Positions 1-8,178 of a stretch of 62,499 bases of DNA are shown in pieces. The notes under the pieces were generated by a model. The model was not told the DNA's origin. It searched no databases and saw only the letters and a list, made by a program, of their open reading frames with translations. The position numbers and the translations under genes are program-made. The stretch is from Roseomonas aerilata DSM 19363 (GTDB taxonomy: Bacteria; Pseudomonadota; Alphaproteobacteria; Acetobacterales; Acetobacteraceae). Location of the stretch: positions 1-62,499 of the forward strand of contig NZ_JONP01000026.1 in the NCBI RefSeq assembly GCF_000711725.1, given 5' to 3'. Position 1 is the stretch's first letter, and every line of letters starts with the position of its first letter.

Positions 1-311
1 CCATTCGGACCGGGCACCGGGGCCGTCCCCGGCGCAGGCCGGGCAAGCTTCACGCCGACAAGGCCTACGACCATCGCCGCTGCCGTCGTGAGTGCCGTGC
101 CCGCGGCATCACCCCGCGCATCGCAAGGCGAGGCATCGAGAGCAGCACCCACCTCGGACGACACCGCTGGGTTGTCGAGCGCACCTTCGCCTGGCTCGCC
201 CGCTACCGCCGCCTGACCATCCGCTATGAGCGCCGCGCCGACATCCACCTGGCGTTCACGACGCTCGCCTGCGCCCTGGTCTGCCTCGGCCAAATCAAGC
301 GGTTCTGTTAG
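1..311 (+). CDS. IS5-family transposase, C-terminal part (cut by window edge)
   Basis: About 102 residues are open from the left edge to TAG at 309-311. They read as the C-terminal third of an IS5-type DDE transposase, which cuts and joins insertion-sequence ends. The visible signatures are KLHADKAYD (an aspartate region of the catalytic core), then [11 protein letters not shown], and [18 protein letters not shown], whose VVER glutamate fits the last acidic residue of the DDE triad. The C-terminus ([18 protein letters not shown]) is also typical of the family. The start lies outside the window, so intactness cannot be judged. I could not identify the terminal inverted repeat or a target duplication with confidence; the element's right end should fall within the next few tens of bases. 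Confidence 0.85.
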   Translation, partial: IRTGHRGRPRRRPGKLHADKAYDHRRCRRECRARGITPRIARRGIESSTHLGRHRWVVERTFAWLARYRRLTIRYERRADIHLAFTTLACALVCLGQIKRFC

Positions 312-381
312 GTGTTCTAAGACTAACTTGACCGACCTGCCGGCGGTAGCGGGAAGGCGGCTAAAGCCTCTCCCCGCCGGC

Positions 382-413
382 GATCGCCGTGGGGAGCAAG
401 CCCCACGGCGATC
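382..413. terminator. 13-bp perfect hairpin between convergent genes
   Basis: GATCGCCGTGGGG (382-394) and its exact reverse complement (401-413) flank a 6-base loop. The hairpin sits between the transposase stop (+) and the csbD-like stop (-), 18 bases past the latter. That position suits a bidirectional terminator, but no T-run follows on either strand. It could instead be an RNA-stabilising structure or part of the insertion-sequence end. Confidence 0.5.
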
Positions 414-430
414 CTGCGGGCAGACCGCGT

Positions 431-877
431 TCAGTGCCAGTCGCGGCGGTACCAGGGCTTCGGCTCCGGCGCCGTGACGCGGCCAACGAGGAAAGCCAGC
501 AGGGCGACAAGCCCGACGGTCACCATAGGATAGCCGCGCACAACGCTCGAAGCGCCCTCGGCACCGGCGACGACCGCATCGCGCGCCTCGCGCCCGTACT
601 CGGAGGCCTTGCGGCCAACCTGGTCCAGCAGGGGGCCCGCCTGCTCGTTCACGGCGCGGCTGGCGCGCTGGCCCAGATCCGCAACCTTTTCCGACACATC
701 GTCAGCGGCGTCGCGAGCCGCGTCCTTCGCGCCGCCGACCGCGTTACGAACCGTCCCCGCGATCTTGTCGGCCGTGCCCTCCGCCTGGAGCTTGGTGTCG
801 CCGGTGACGTCCCCGACCACCGACTTTACACTTCCGGTCGCCTTGTCGGCGATGCCGCCCACCCGATCCTCGTCCAT
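431..877 (-). CDS. CsbD-family stress-response protein with C-terminal membrane anchor
   Basis: 148 residues. The N-terminal ~60 residues are a CsbD-like repeat region (GGIADKATGSVKSVVGDVTGDTKLQ, quoted in part), rich in Ala, Asp and Lys and probably helical or disordered. An amphipathic Ala-rich stretch follows (about 60-110). A single hydrophobic segment near the C-terminus (MVTVGLVALLAFLVGRV) probably anchors it in the inner membrane. CsbD proteins are general-stress proteins of unknown biochemical role; the membrane-anchored form resembles proteins linked to ElaB/YqjD-type anchors. The ATG at 875-877 is preceded by GAGAGGAG at good spacing. It stands alone, convergent with the transposase, so it may mark the chromosomal flank of the insertion. 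Confidence 0.75.
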   Translation of the reverse strand: MDEDRVGGIADKATGSVKSVVGDVTGDTKLQAEGTADKIAGTVRNAVGGAKDAARDAADDVSEKVADLGQRASRAVNEQAGPLLDQVGRKASEYGREARDAVVAGAEGASSVVRGYPMVTVGLVALLAFLVGRVTAPEPKPWYRRDWH

Positions 878-1292
878 GGTCCACTTCTCCTCTCATTTGC
901 GCGAAAGTGGCGCGACGCGGTGTGCCGCTGCCCATTCGGTAACCCGTAACGAACCTCTCTAACAAAAGTTATAGATGGGCGTGCCTCTGGGATAACGCAT
1001 CTGCATCAACTCTCTGAAGGAGCAGCCATTCAGGGGGTATGGGTACCCACGCTCATCAGCGCCGCGGAAGGACATGGGGCGCTGCAGGCACATGAAAGTC
1101 GTCTCGCCAGCCCAACTCCCCTACCTGCGTTCGAGGGATGCCGGCTGAGCGCTCTCTCGGGCAGCGAGCCCACTGTCACGAATGCACCAGCGTTGGCCCA
1201 TCCTTTCCCTATCCCCTCAGCGGGGGGCCGTCTCACACCGCCGGACGCAAGGCAGCTTCGCCCCTCACCTTCACCACTACCCACAATTGCCG

Positions 1293-1338
1293 AAAGGTCA
1301 GTCTATTGACTTATCGGCGAGTGATGGACAGCCTGTCC
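1293..1338 (+). promoter_or_regulatory. Repeated 46-bp upstream element, copy A
   Basis: This stretch aligns with 5965-6009. Both begin AAAGGTCA, share TG-R-CTTAT-N2-GC in the middle and end in CTGTCC. Over the first 26 positions I count 20 identities, and the right half also aligns with one gap. Copy A contains GGTCA-N7-TGACT, an imperfect inverted repeat that could bind a dimeric regulator, and a TTGACT resembling a -35 box. It lies about 135 bases before the acyl-CoA dehydrogenase ATG. The likely role is an operator or activator site shared by the two transcription units of the cluster. No regulator gene is visible nearby. Confidence 0.5.
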
Positions 1339-1396
1339 CAGTGGGCCGGCCAGTAGTCGGACGACCGCGAACGGGGAACGCCAGAGGCAAATGACC

Positions 1397-1471
1397 ATGT
1401 CGACCAACATCGCGCCCGACGCCCCTCTCGCCCTCCCGCAGACGTCCGTGCCCTTCCTCGCGGCCCGCTGA
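1397..1471 (+). CDS. Possible 24-residue leader ORF
   Basis: ATG at 1397 is preceded by AGAGG at 9-base spacing. The frame runs MSTNIAPDAPLALPQTSVPF... to TGA at 1469-1471, two bases before the acyl-CoA dehydrogenase ATG at 1474. An in-frame ATG at 1391 is too close to the AGAGG. The dehydrogenase itself has no clear Shine-Dalgarno, so translational coupling from this short frame is plausible. There is no family match and no obvious attenuator codon run. It may be fortuitous. Confidence 0.3.
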   Translation: MSTNIAPDAPLALPQTSVPFLAAR

Positions 1472-1473
1472 AC

Positions 1474-2631
1474 ATGAGCGCCGACCTGCCGCTGGATGAG
1501 CTCGCCGCGCTCGACGAGGAGGCGTTCCGGCTGCATGTGCGGGAATGGATCGAGGGAAACTATCCCCTGCCCGTCCGCCATCCCACTCGCCGGCTGCACT
1601 GGCACGAGAACAAGCCCTGGTACATGGCTCTTTCCCGCAAGGGCTGGCTGGCGCCCGGCTGGCCGCGGGACCATGGCGGCATGGGGCTGGATGCCACGCG
1701 CCAGCTCATCATGCTCGAGGAGATGGAGCGCTTCGGCGCCGCGCGCGTGAACGACATGGGGCTGGTCATGCTGGGACCCATGCTGATCCGCTACGCGAGC
1801 GAGGAGCAGAAGCGCCGCTTCCTGCCGCGGATCCTCTCGGGCGAGGACATCTGGTGCCAGGGCTACTCCGAGCCGAACGCCGGTTCGGATCTCGCAGCCC
1901 TGCGCCTGGACGCGGCGGATCATGGTGACCACTGGATCCTCAACGGGCAGAAGACCTGGATCACCCTGGCCAACGACGCCAACTGGATCTTCGTGCTCGC
2001 CCGCACGAACAAGACGGGCAAGAAGCAGGAGGGAATTTCCTTCCTGCTGCTGCCGATGGACAGCCCGGGCGTATCCGTGCGGCCCATCGTGAACCTCGAC
2101 CTGCACGACGAGTTCTGCGAGGTCTTCTTCGACAATGTCCGCGTGCCCAAGGACATGGTGGTGGGCGATGTGGACAAGGGCTGGGGTTACGCCAAGGCGC
2201 TTCTCGGCTTCGAGCGCATCGCGATCGGCTCGCCGAAGCTCTCCTCGAACGGGCTCGCCCGGCTGAAGCAACTGGCGGTGTCCGTCGGCAAGGACCAAGA
2301 CCCTGCCTTCCTCGACAGCTATGCCCGTTTCAGCATGGAGCTCGCGGACCTCAAGGCGCTCTACGAAGCCTACGTCGAGCGCCTGAAGCGCGGCGAGGCG
2401 ATCGGCCCGGACGTCTCCATCCTCAAGATCGTGCAGACCGAGCTCTTCCAGCGCATCACGGACGCCATGCTGGAAATTGCGGGCGGCCATGCCGGGCTGC
2501 TCGAGCCGATGGAGGATGGGCTGCACCCCGCCGGCTCCTTCCTGCTGGCGCGCCCCTCCACGATCTTCGGCGGGTCTTCCGAGATCCTCCGCAACATCCT
2601 CGCGCGCAACGTGCTGGATCTGCCTGCGTGA
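1474..2631 (+). CDS. Acyl-CoA dehydrogenase (385 aa)
   Basis: FAD-dependent alpha,beta-dehydrogenation of an acyl-CoA, passing electrons to ETF in the cytoplasm. The full three-domain fold is present: helical N-domain to about residue 125, beta-domain starting WCQGYSEPNAGSDLAALR, and the C-terminal helical domain with the flavin/CoA segment ending STIFGGSSEILRNILARN. The usual YEGTSEI loop reads FGGSSEI, so the canonical catalytic glutamate of medium-chain enzymes is absent there; the base would have to come from elsewhere, as in some long-chain and heteromeric members. It is the first gene of an operon: its TGA overlaps the GTG of the CoA-transferase by four bases. A second, shorter acyl-CoA dehydrogenase at 7018 may be its partner. 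The substrate is unknown. Confidence 0.9.
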   Translation: MSADLPLDELAALDEEAFRLHVREWIEGNYPLPVRHPTRRLHWHENKPWYMALSRKGWLAPGWPRDHGGMGLDATRQLIMLEEMERFGAARVNDMGLVMLGPMLIRYASEEQKRRFLPRILSGEDIWCQGYSEPNAGSDLAALRLDAADHGDHWILNGQKTWITLANDANWIFVLARTNKTGKKQEGISFLLLPMDSPGVSVRPIVNLDLHDEFCEVFFDNVRVPKDMVVGDVDKGWGYAKALLGFERIAIGSPKLSSNGLARLKQLAVSVGKDQDPAFLDSYARFSMELADLKALYEAYVERLKRGEAIGPDVSILKIVQTELFQRITDAMLEIAGGHAGLLEPMEDGLHPAGSFLLARPSTIFGGSSEILRNILARNVLDLPA

Positions 2632-3827
2632 GCGGCGCCCTGCCCCGCATCCGCGTGCTCGACATGACGCGCGTCTTCGCGGGCCCCTGGGCCGCGCAGA
2701 TCCTCGCGGATTTCGGGGCGGAGGTGGTGAAGGTCGAGCATCCCCGCGGCGGCGACGACGTGCGCCGCATGGGCTTCTCGCAGAAGGATGCTGAGGGGAA
2801 GGAAACGGGCGAGACCTCCTCCTTCCTGGCCATGAACCGCGGCAAGCGCTCGATCGCGCTCGATATCGCGACACCCGAGGGGCAGGAGACGCTCCGGGCC
2901 CTCGCCGCGAAGGCCGATGTCTTCATCGAAAACTTCAAGGCCGGCGGTCTCGCGCGCTACGGGCTGGACCATGCCTCGCTCGCCGCGGTGAACCCGCGCC
3001 TCGTCTACTGCTCCATCACCGGCTACGGCCAGGCCGGACCCTATGCGGCGCTTCCGGGCTACGACCCGATCTTCCAGGCGATGAGCGGGCTGATGAGCGT
3101 CACCGGAGTGCCGGACGGGCAGCCCGGCGCCGGGCCCAACCTCGTCGGCTACAGCGTCTCCGACATCAACGCGGGCTTCTATGCCTGCATCGCGGTCCTT
3201 GCAGCCCTGCATCACCGCGACACGGTGTCTGGGCGCGGGCAGCACATCGACTTGGCGCTGCTGGATGCGCAGCTCGCCGCACATTCCCACATCGCGATGA
3301 ACTATCTTGTTTCGGGGAAGATGCCGGTGCGCGCGGGCACCGCCTCCCAGATCAACACGCCCTGGCAGAGCTTCGACACGGCCGACCGGCCGCTCATGGT
3401 CGCCGTCGGGAACGACCGCCAGTTCGCGCAGTTCTGCGAGGCACTGGGCCTGCCCGATCTGCCCGCCGATCCGCGCTTCACCACCAACCGCCAGCGCATG
3501 GCGCACAAGCCGGAGCTGCTGCCGCTGCTGGGGGCGGCGCTGATGAAACGGCGCGCGGAGGAATGGGTGGAAATCCTGAATGCCGCCGGCATCTCCTCCG
3601 GCCCGCTGAACGATTTTGGCGCGGCGAAGGATGATCCGCAGCTGAACCACCGCGGCATGTGGCAGGAGATGCCACATCCCCGCGCCGGCACCATGCCCTT
3701 CGTCGCCAATCCCGTGCGCTTCTCGGAGACGCCGGTCGCCTACTCCCGCGTGCCGCCGCAACTGGGCGAGCACACGCGCGAGGTGCTGGCCGAATGGCTG
3801 GGTGCCGAAGCTCCAGCCGCCCCATGA
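2628..3827 (+). CDS. CaiB/BaiF family III CoA-transferase
   Basis: Transfers CoA between carboxylic acids by the family III mechanism; cytoplasmic. 399 residues, normal length. Signatures are RVLDMTRVFAGPWAAQILAD near residue 9, GAEVVKVEHP, and the region around D179 (YSVSDINAGF), where family III enzymes carry the catalytic aspartate. The start is GTG at 2628, chosen because GTGA overlaps the preceding stop and the CaiB fold begins at once. The 3' end overlaps the acyl-CoA synthetase (ATGA at 3824). Together with the flanking dehydrogenase and synthetase it probably activates an imported organic acid as a CoA ester. Which acid cannot be told from the sequence. Confidence 0.9.
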   Translation: MSGALPRIRVLDMTRVFAGPWAAQILADFGAEVVKVEHPRGGDDVRRMGFSQKDAEGKETGETSSFLAMNRGKRSIALDIATPEGQETLRALAAKADVFIENFKAGGLARYGLDHASLAAVNPRLVYCSITGYGQAGPYAALPGYDPIFQAMSGLMSVTGVPDGQPGAGPNLVGYSVSDINAGFYACIAVLAALHHRDTVSGRGQHIDLALLDAQLAAHSHIAMNYLVSGKMPVRAGTASQINTPWQSFDTADRPLMVAVGNDRQFAQFCEALGLPDLPADPRFTTNRQRMAHKPELLPLLGAALMKRRAEEWVEILNAAGISSGPLNDFGAAKDDPQLNHRGMWQEMPHPRAGTMPFVANPVRFSETPVAYSRVPPQLGEHTREVLAEWLGAEAPAAP

Positions 3828-5965
3828 CGCGGCCCCTCCTGCCCTACCCGGCGCTGCGGCGCTTCCTTCACCCGATGAGCATCGCGGTGGTGGGTGCCAG
3901 CGAGAGGCCTGGCGCTTTCGGCGCGCGCGTGCTGGAGAACCTGGCGGATCATGCGGGCGCCGTCTGGCCGGTCAACCCGCGCTACGCGAGCCTTGCCGGG
4001 CGCCCCTGCTTCCCCTCGCTCGACGCGCTGCCGGGGGTGCCGGACTGCGTCGCCATCGCCACCCCGCGCGAGGCAGCCGCGGCGGTGCTGCAGCAGGCCG
4101 CCGGTCTTGGCGCGGGCGGTGCGGTGGTCTTCGCGGCGGGCTTCGCCGAGACGGGCCTGCACGAGCGTGCGGCCGAGCAGGCTGCGCTGGTTCGGGCGGC
4201 GGGCGCCATGCCGCTGCTTGGGCCGAACTGCCTTGGCTTCACGAACTTCACCCTGCGCGCGGGCGTCACCTTCTCCGCGGGGCCGGGGGCGCTTTCCCCG
4301 GAAGGGCCAGGGATCGGCATCGTCAGCCAGTCCGGCGCCCTCGGCTACGCCCTGGCGCAGGCGGTGGAGCGGGGCGTCGCGGTCAGTCATGTGCTCACCG
4401 CCGGCAATGCGGGAGGGTTGGATGTGGCGGACCTCGTGGCGTTCCTCTCGGAGGAACCGGACTGCGCGGCCATCGCCTGCGTAGTGGAGGGCTTGGCCGA
4501 GCCGCGCCGCCTCCTCGCCGCCGCCGCCGTCGCGGAGAGGGCAGGCAAGCCGCTGCTGCTGCACAAGATGGCCACGGGGACGCAGGGCGCCGCCGCCGCC
4601 CTCTCGCACACGGGCGCCGTGGCGGGCGGGCATGCGGTCTGGCAAGCCGCGCTGCGGGAAGCGGGCGCGATCCTCGTGGAGGATTTCGGCGCGCTCATCG
4701 AGATGGCCGCCTTCTTCGCCAAGGCTCCGCTCGCGCCGCGCGCAGCAGGGGTGGCGGTGGTTTCCACCTCCGGCGGTGCGGGGATCCTGGCGGCGGATGC
4801 TGCCGAGCGGCACGGCGTCGCCCTGCCTCAACCCGGCGAAACAGCGGCCGCGGTGCTCGCCGCGCGGATCCCGGAATACGGTTCGGCGAGGAACCCCTGC
4901 GACCTGACGGCCCAGGTGCTGAACGACGCGGAGGCGCTGGTGGCCTGCACCGGCGCGCTGGCCGCCGATCCCGCCTTCGGGGCGCTGCTCTATCCCAACA
5001 CTCACTCCTACTCCTTCTCGGCCGACCGCATCCCGGTGATGGCAGGAATCGTCGCGCGCCATGGCGGCTTTCTCTGCGTGCCCTGGCTGGCCGAATGGCG
5101 GGAGAATCCGGCCGCCCGAGGCGCGCAGTCCGTGCCGGGGGCCGCCCTCTTCTCCTCGATGGACCGCTGCTTCGCGGCGCTCGTGGCCTGGCGGGAACGC
5201 GCGAACCGCGCCGCCCTGGCGCCCGATCGCCCGGTCGTGCTGGACGATGCCGTGCGCGCCAACGTCGCCGCGCTGATCGACGCGGCGCCGGGCCCGGTAC
5301 TGACTGAATCGCGCGCAAAGGCGCTGCTTGCCGCGATCGGCGTGCCGGTGGTGCCGGAACGCCTCGTGCCTGACCGCCAGGGCGCGCTCCGCGCCGCTGG
5401 GGACCTGGGCTATCCCGTGGTGCTGAAGGCCGAGAGCGCGGACCTGCCGCACAAGACCGAAGCCGGCGCCGTCCGCCTGGACCTGCGCGATGCCGAGGCG
5501 CTCGGCGCCGCCTGCGACGCGATGCTCGCCCATCTAGCACGCCAATCTCCCCTGCCGCGCCTGGATGGGCTTCTCGTCCAGCCAATGCTGCCGCGCGGGG
5601 TGGAGGTGATCATCGGCGGCCAGCGGGATCCTCTTTTCGGCCCGGTGATCGCCGTCGGGATGGGTGGTGCCATGGTGGAGCTGCTGAGCGACATGGCGGT
5701 GGCCCCCGCGCCGATCGGGCTGGCCCAGGGCCTGCGCATGCTGCGCAGCCTGCGCGGCTCCCCCCTGCTGGATGGGTTCCGCGGCGCGGCGCGGGTCGAT
5801 CTGACGGCGCTGGCGGCGATCCTCTGCCGTGTCTCGGCTCTGATGGCCGCAGAGCCGCGCATCGCGGAACTCGACATCAACCCACTCATCTGCAGTGCTC
5901 AGGGGATGGTCGCGGTGGATGGCCTGATCACCATGATCATGGACGGCCGCGACACCCGCGCCTAA
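3824..5965 (+). CDS. Acetate--CoA ligase-type (NDP-forming) acyl-CoA synthetase, fused alpha-beta
   Basis: 713 residues. Order: CoA-binding Rossmann domain (about 10-140, SIAVVGASERPGAFG), succinyl-CoA-synthetase-like flavodoxin domains with the phospho-histidine candidate H262 (ALSHTGAVAGG), then a C-terminal ATP-grasp domain (about 490-713, GYPVVLKAESADLPHKTEAG and the terminal AELDINPLI). The family forms or breaks acyl-CoA with NTP through a phosphohistidine. The ATG at 3824 overlaps the CoA-transferase stop; the frame is open further upstream but without homology. The C-terminus is followed at once by element B (5965-6009). It is probably a second route for CoA activation or release in this operon, since acetyl-CoA and many other acids are known substrates of the family. 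Confidence 0.88.
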   Translation: MTRPLLPYPALRRFLHPMSIAVVGASERPGAFGARVLENLADHAGAVWPVNPRYASLAGRPCFPSLDALPGVPDCVAIATPREAAAAVLQQAAGLGAGGAVVFAAGFAETGLHERAAEQAALVRAAGAMPLLGPNCLGFTNFTLRAGVTFSAGPGALSPEGPGIGIVSQSGALGYALAQAVERGVAVSHVLTAGNAGGLDVADLVAFLSEEPDCAAIACVVEGLAEPRRLLAAAAVAERAGKPLLLHKMATGTQGAAAALSHTGAVAGGHAVWQAALREAGAILVEDFGALIEMAAFFAKAPLAPRAAGVAVVSTSGGAGILAADAAERHGVALPQPGETAAAVLAARIPEYGSARNPCDLTAQVLNDAEALVACTGALAADPAFGALLYPNTHSYSFSADRIPVMAGIVARHGGFLCVPWLAEWRENPAARGAQSVPGAALFSSMDRCFAALVAWRERANRAALAPDRPVVLDDAVRANVAALIDAAPGPVLTESRAKALLAAIGVPVVPERLVPDRQGALRAAGDLGYPVVLKAESADLPHKTEAGAVRLDLRDAEALGAACDAMLAHLARQSPLPRLDGLLVQPMLPRGVEVIIGGQRDPLFGPVIAVGMGGAMVELLSDMAVAPAPIGLAQGLRMLRSLRGSPLLDGFRGAARVDLTALAAILCRVSALMAAEPRIAELDINPLICSAQGMVAVDGLITMIMDGRDTRA

Positions 5966-6009
5966 AAGGTCATTCAACTGGCTTATTAGCCGTAATGCCC
6001 GGACTGTCC
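5965..6009 (+). promoter_or_regulatory. Repeated 45-bp upstream element, copy B
   Basis: Second copy of the element at 1293-1338. It starts AAAGGTCA, overlapping the TAA of the acyl-CoA synthetase, carries CTGGCTTATTAGC, and ends GGACTGTCC 23 bases before the GTG of the Bug receptor. Its position between two same-strand genes suggests an internal promoter or operator that co-regulates the receptor with the upstream half of the operon. Confidence 0.5.
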
Positions 6010-6032
6010 GACGGGCCAAAGGAGGGAACTCG

Positions 6033-7010
6033 GTGCTCACCCGTCGCCAAGGCCTTGCCCTGCTCGCCGCCGCGCCCACCATCGCGGGGCGCCCAGCCCT
6101 CGCCCAATCGGGGTTTCCCGATCAGCCCGTGCGCATGATCGTGCCCTTCGCCGCAGGCGGCCCCGCCGACATCATCGCGCGCATCATGGGCCAGGTGATG
6201 GGCCGCGAGTTGCGCCAGCCCATCGTGGTGGATAGCCGCTCCGGCGCGGGCGGCATGGTCGGGGTGGAGGCCGCGGCGCGCAGCCGTCCGGACGGGCTCA
6301 CCACCGTCCTTGCTTCCACCGGCGCTCTGGTGGTGCTCCCACAGCTCATGCCCCGCATGGCCTATGACGTGGGCAGGGATCTGGCACCGATCACCCAAGT
6401 CCTCTCCGTGCCGCAGATCCTCGTCGTCAGCCCGAAGCTCGGCGTTAAGTCGGTGGCGGAGCTCGTGGCGCTGGCCAGGCGCCAGCCGGGCAAGCTCACC
6501 TATGGCTCGGCCGGCAATGGCAGCTCCCTTCACCTGGCGGGTGAGCTCTTCCGGCTGCGCACGGGCATCGACATCGTCCACGTGCCCTATCGCGGCGCGG
6601 CGCCGGCCGTGACGGACCTGCTGGGCGGCACGATCGACCTGATCCTGGCCGATGTGCCCGTGGTGATCTCCCATATCCGCGGCGGCGCCCTGCCGGCGCT
6701 GGCCGTCACCGCCGACCAGCGCCTCTCCTCCCTTCCCGACATCCCCACCATGGCGGAGGCGGGCGCGCGGGACGTGATCTCCGAGACCTGGTACGCCCTC
6801 TTCGCGCCCGCCGGCACGCCGCCCGAGCGCATCGCGGTGCTGCACCGCGCCGCCGTCACCGCGCTGGCGGATGCTGACACGCGCCGCAGCCTGGCGGACC
6901 AGGGCGGCATCATCGCCGGCGGAACGCCCGAGCAGCTCGCTGCCTTCGTGCGCTCCGAGACCGCGAAGTGGGGCGAGATCATTCGTCTCGCCGACATCAA
7001 GATCGACTGA
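6033..7010 (+). CDS. Bug-family (TctC-like) periplasmic substrate-binding protein
   Basis: 325 residues with a signal peptide (LTRRQGLALLAAAPTIAG..., cleavage probably after ALA near residue 25). The mature protein has the Bug fold: FPDQPVRMIVPFAAGGPADI at the start, LTYGSAGNGSSLHLAGELF, and HVPYRGAAPAVTDLLGG. Such proteins bind carboxylates in the periplasm, normally for a TctAB transporter. Start GTG at 6033 follows AAAGGAGGG at ideal spacing. No tctA/tctB is present in the window, so it is an orphan receptor. Its position between CoA-activating enzymes suggests it captures the acid they degrade. Confidence 0.9.
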   Translation: MLTRRQGLALLAAAPTIAGRPALAQSGFPDQPVRMIVPFAAGGPADIIARIMGQVMGRELRQPIVVDSRSGAGGMVGVEAAARSRPDGLTTVLASTGALVVLPQLMPRMAYDVGRDLAPITQVLSVPQILVVSPKLGVKSVAELVALARRQPGKLTYGSAGNGSSLHLAGELFRLRTGIDIVHVPYRGAAPAVTDLLGGTIDLILADVPVVISHIRGGALPALAVTADQRLSSLPDIPTMAEAGARDVISETWYALFAPAGTPPERIAVLHRAAVTALADADTRRSLADQGGIIAGGTPEQLAAFVRSETAKWGEIIRLADIKID

Positions 7011-7017
7011 GGCCGGC

Positions 7018-8088
7018 ATGTCAGAGACCGCCTTCGAGGATCGCGTCCAGTCCCTCCGCATGATCCGTGACAGCGCGGCCGCGGTGATGCCCGCGGATGG
7101 CGGGCTGGGGCGGGTTCGCGCGTTGCGCTTCACCCTGCCGGGCATCGATCCCGCCGTCTGGGGGTCCATGGGCTCCATGGGCTGGATCGGGCTGCGCCTG
7201 CCGGAGGAGGCAGGCGGCATCGGCCTGGGCATGGCGGAGGCCTGCGCGCTGCAGGAGGAACTCGGCCGTGCCCTGGTTCCGGAGCCCCTGGTGCCTGGTG
7301 CGCTTTCCGCCCGGCTTCTTGCCGCTGCCGGGGATACGGCGCTGCTGCCCTCCCTGCTCGCTGGAGAAAACCTGGTGCTCACCGCCTGGCAGCAATCAGC
7401 GGATAGCCTGGAGGCGCCGGGCGATCCCGAAGCCCCCCGGCTGTTCATCCCGATGGCGGCCGCCGCGGGAACCGTCCTCCTCCCCGTGCGGGAAGGTAAC
7501 GGGCTCGCCCTTTACGCCGTGGAAGGCACGCGGGCGACGATCCTGAAGACGCAGGATGGCGGCCATGTCGGCAGCCTCGCCCCGAGCCTCGCCGGTGCGC
7601 GTCGCGTCGCCGCGGATGTGTCGGCGGCGATGGATCTCGCCCTGGACGAGGCGGCGCTCGGCACGGCCGCCTACCTGCTGGGCCTGATGGAGCGCTGCTT
7701 CGAGATGACGCTCGACTACCTCCGGGCGCGCCAGCAGTTCGGCAAGGCGCTCGGCAGCTTCCAGGCCTTGCAGCACCGCGCGGCCGACTTGAAGATTCAG
7801 ATTGTGCTCACTCGCGCGAGCGTGGAGGGCGCGGCGGCCGACCTGAATGCGGGCGCCGCAGGCGACGCGCGCCGGGCCCTCGTCTCACGCGCCAAGGCCC
7901 GTGCGGCGGAGGCGGCGCTCCGCGTCACGCGTGAGGCCGTGCAGTTGCACGGCGCCATCGGCTATACGGACGAGTACGATATCGGCCTTTTCCTGCGGAA
8001 GGCGATGGTGACGGCCAATGCCTTCGGCTCCGCCGCGCTGCACCGTGCGCGCTACATGCGCTGCGCGCCGGGCGGGCAGTCCGTATAG
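7018..8088 (+). CDS. Acyl-CoA dehydrogenase, short form (356 aa)
   Basis: Flavin-dependent acyl-CoA dehydrogenase family. The N-domain (GWIGLRLPEEAGGIGLGMAE) and the C-terminal helical domain (LDYLRARQQFGKALGSFQAL; QLHGAIGYTDEYDIGLFLRK) are clear. The middle beta-domain is shortened and lacks the SEPNAGSD-type signature seen in the 1474 gene, and there is no catalytic glutamate at the usual place. The ATG is 7 bases after the Bug receptor stop. A long plus short pair in one operon is the pattern of heterotetrameric acyl-CoA dehydrogenases known from sterol side-chain catabolism; that assignment is inference here. It is the last gene of the unit. Confidence 0.85.
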   Translation: MSETAFEDRVQSLRMIRDSAAAVMPADGGLGRVRALRFTLPGIDPAVWGSMGSMGWIGLRLPEEAGGIGLGMAEACALQEELGRALVPEPLVPGALSARLLAAAGDTALLPSLLAGENLVLTAWQQSADSLEAPGDPEAPRLFIPMAAAAGTVLLPVREGNGLALYAVEGTRATILKTQDGGHVGSLAPSLAGARRVAADVSAAMDLALDEAALGTAAYLLGLMERCFEMTLDYLRARQQFGKALGSFQALQHRAADLKIQIVLTRASVEGAAADLNAGAAGDARRALVSRAKARAAEAALRVTREAVQLHGAIGYTDEYDIGLFLRKAMVTANAFGSAALHRARYMRCAPGGQSV

Positions 8089-8094
8089 GCGGCA

Positions 8095-8109
8095 CCCTTT
8101 GCGCAAGGG
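8095..8109 (+). terminator. Weak hairpin after the first catabolic operon
   Basis: CCCTT (8095-8099) pairs with AAGGG (8105-8109) across a 5-base loop, 7 bases past the dehydrogenase stop. The stem is short and no T-run follows, so termination here is only possible. Confidence 0.25.
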
Positions 8110-8178
8110 AGGGTAGCGGCGAGACCTTCTGCGTGGCCTTCTCAATTCAGGCATCGGCGCAGCGAGGATCTCGGCCGC

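Larger units (their letters stand above)
878..1473. other. Intergenic stretch with promoter region of the first catabolic operon
   Basis: Roughly 600 bases separate csbD (-) from the first acyl-CoA dehydrogenase (+). Positions 878-1290 hold nothing I recognise on either strand: no tRNA and no family motif in any frame. The last 180 bases hold a repeated regulatory element (1293-1338) and a possible short leader ORF (1397-1471), both listed separately. The long open frames here on the minus strand are antisense shadows. Confidence 0.5.

Noticed and set aside
1303-2874. Open frame of about 523 codons on the minus strand
   Set aside because: Antisense to the acyl-CoA dehydrogenase and the start of the CoA-transferase; low-complexity Arg-rich translation.
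3740-5533. Open frame of about 597 codons on the minus strand
   Set aside because: Antisense to the acyl-CoA synthetase; composition is Arg/Gly/His-rich without any family motif.
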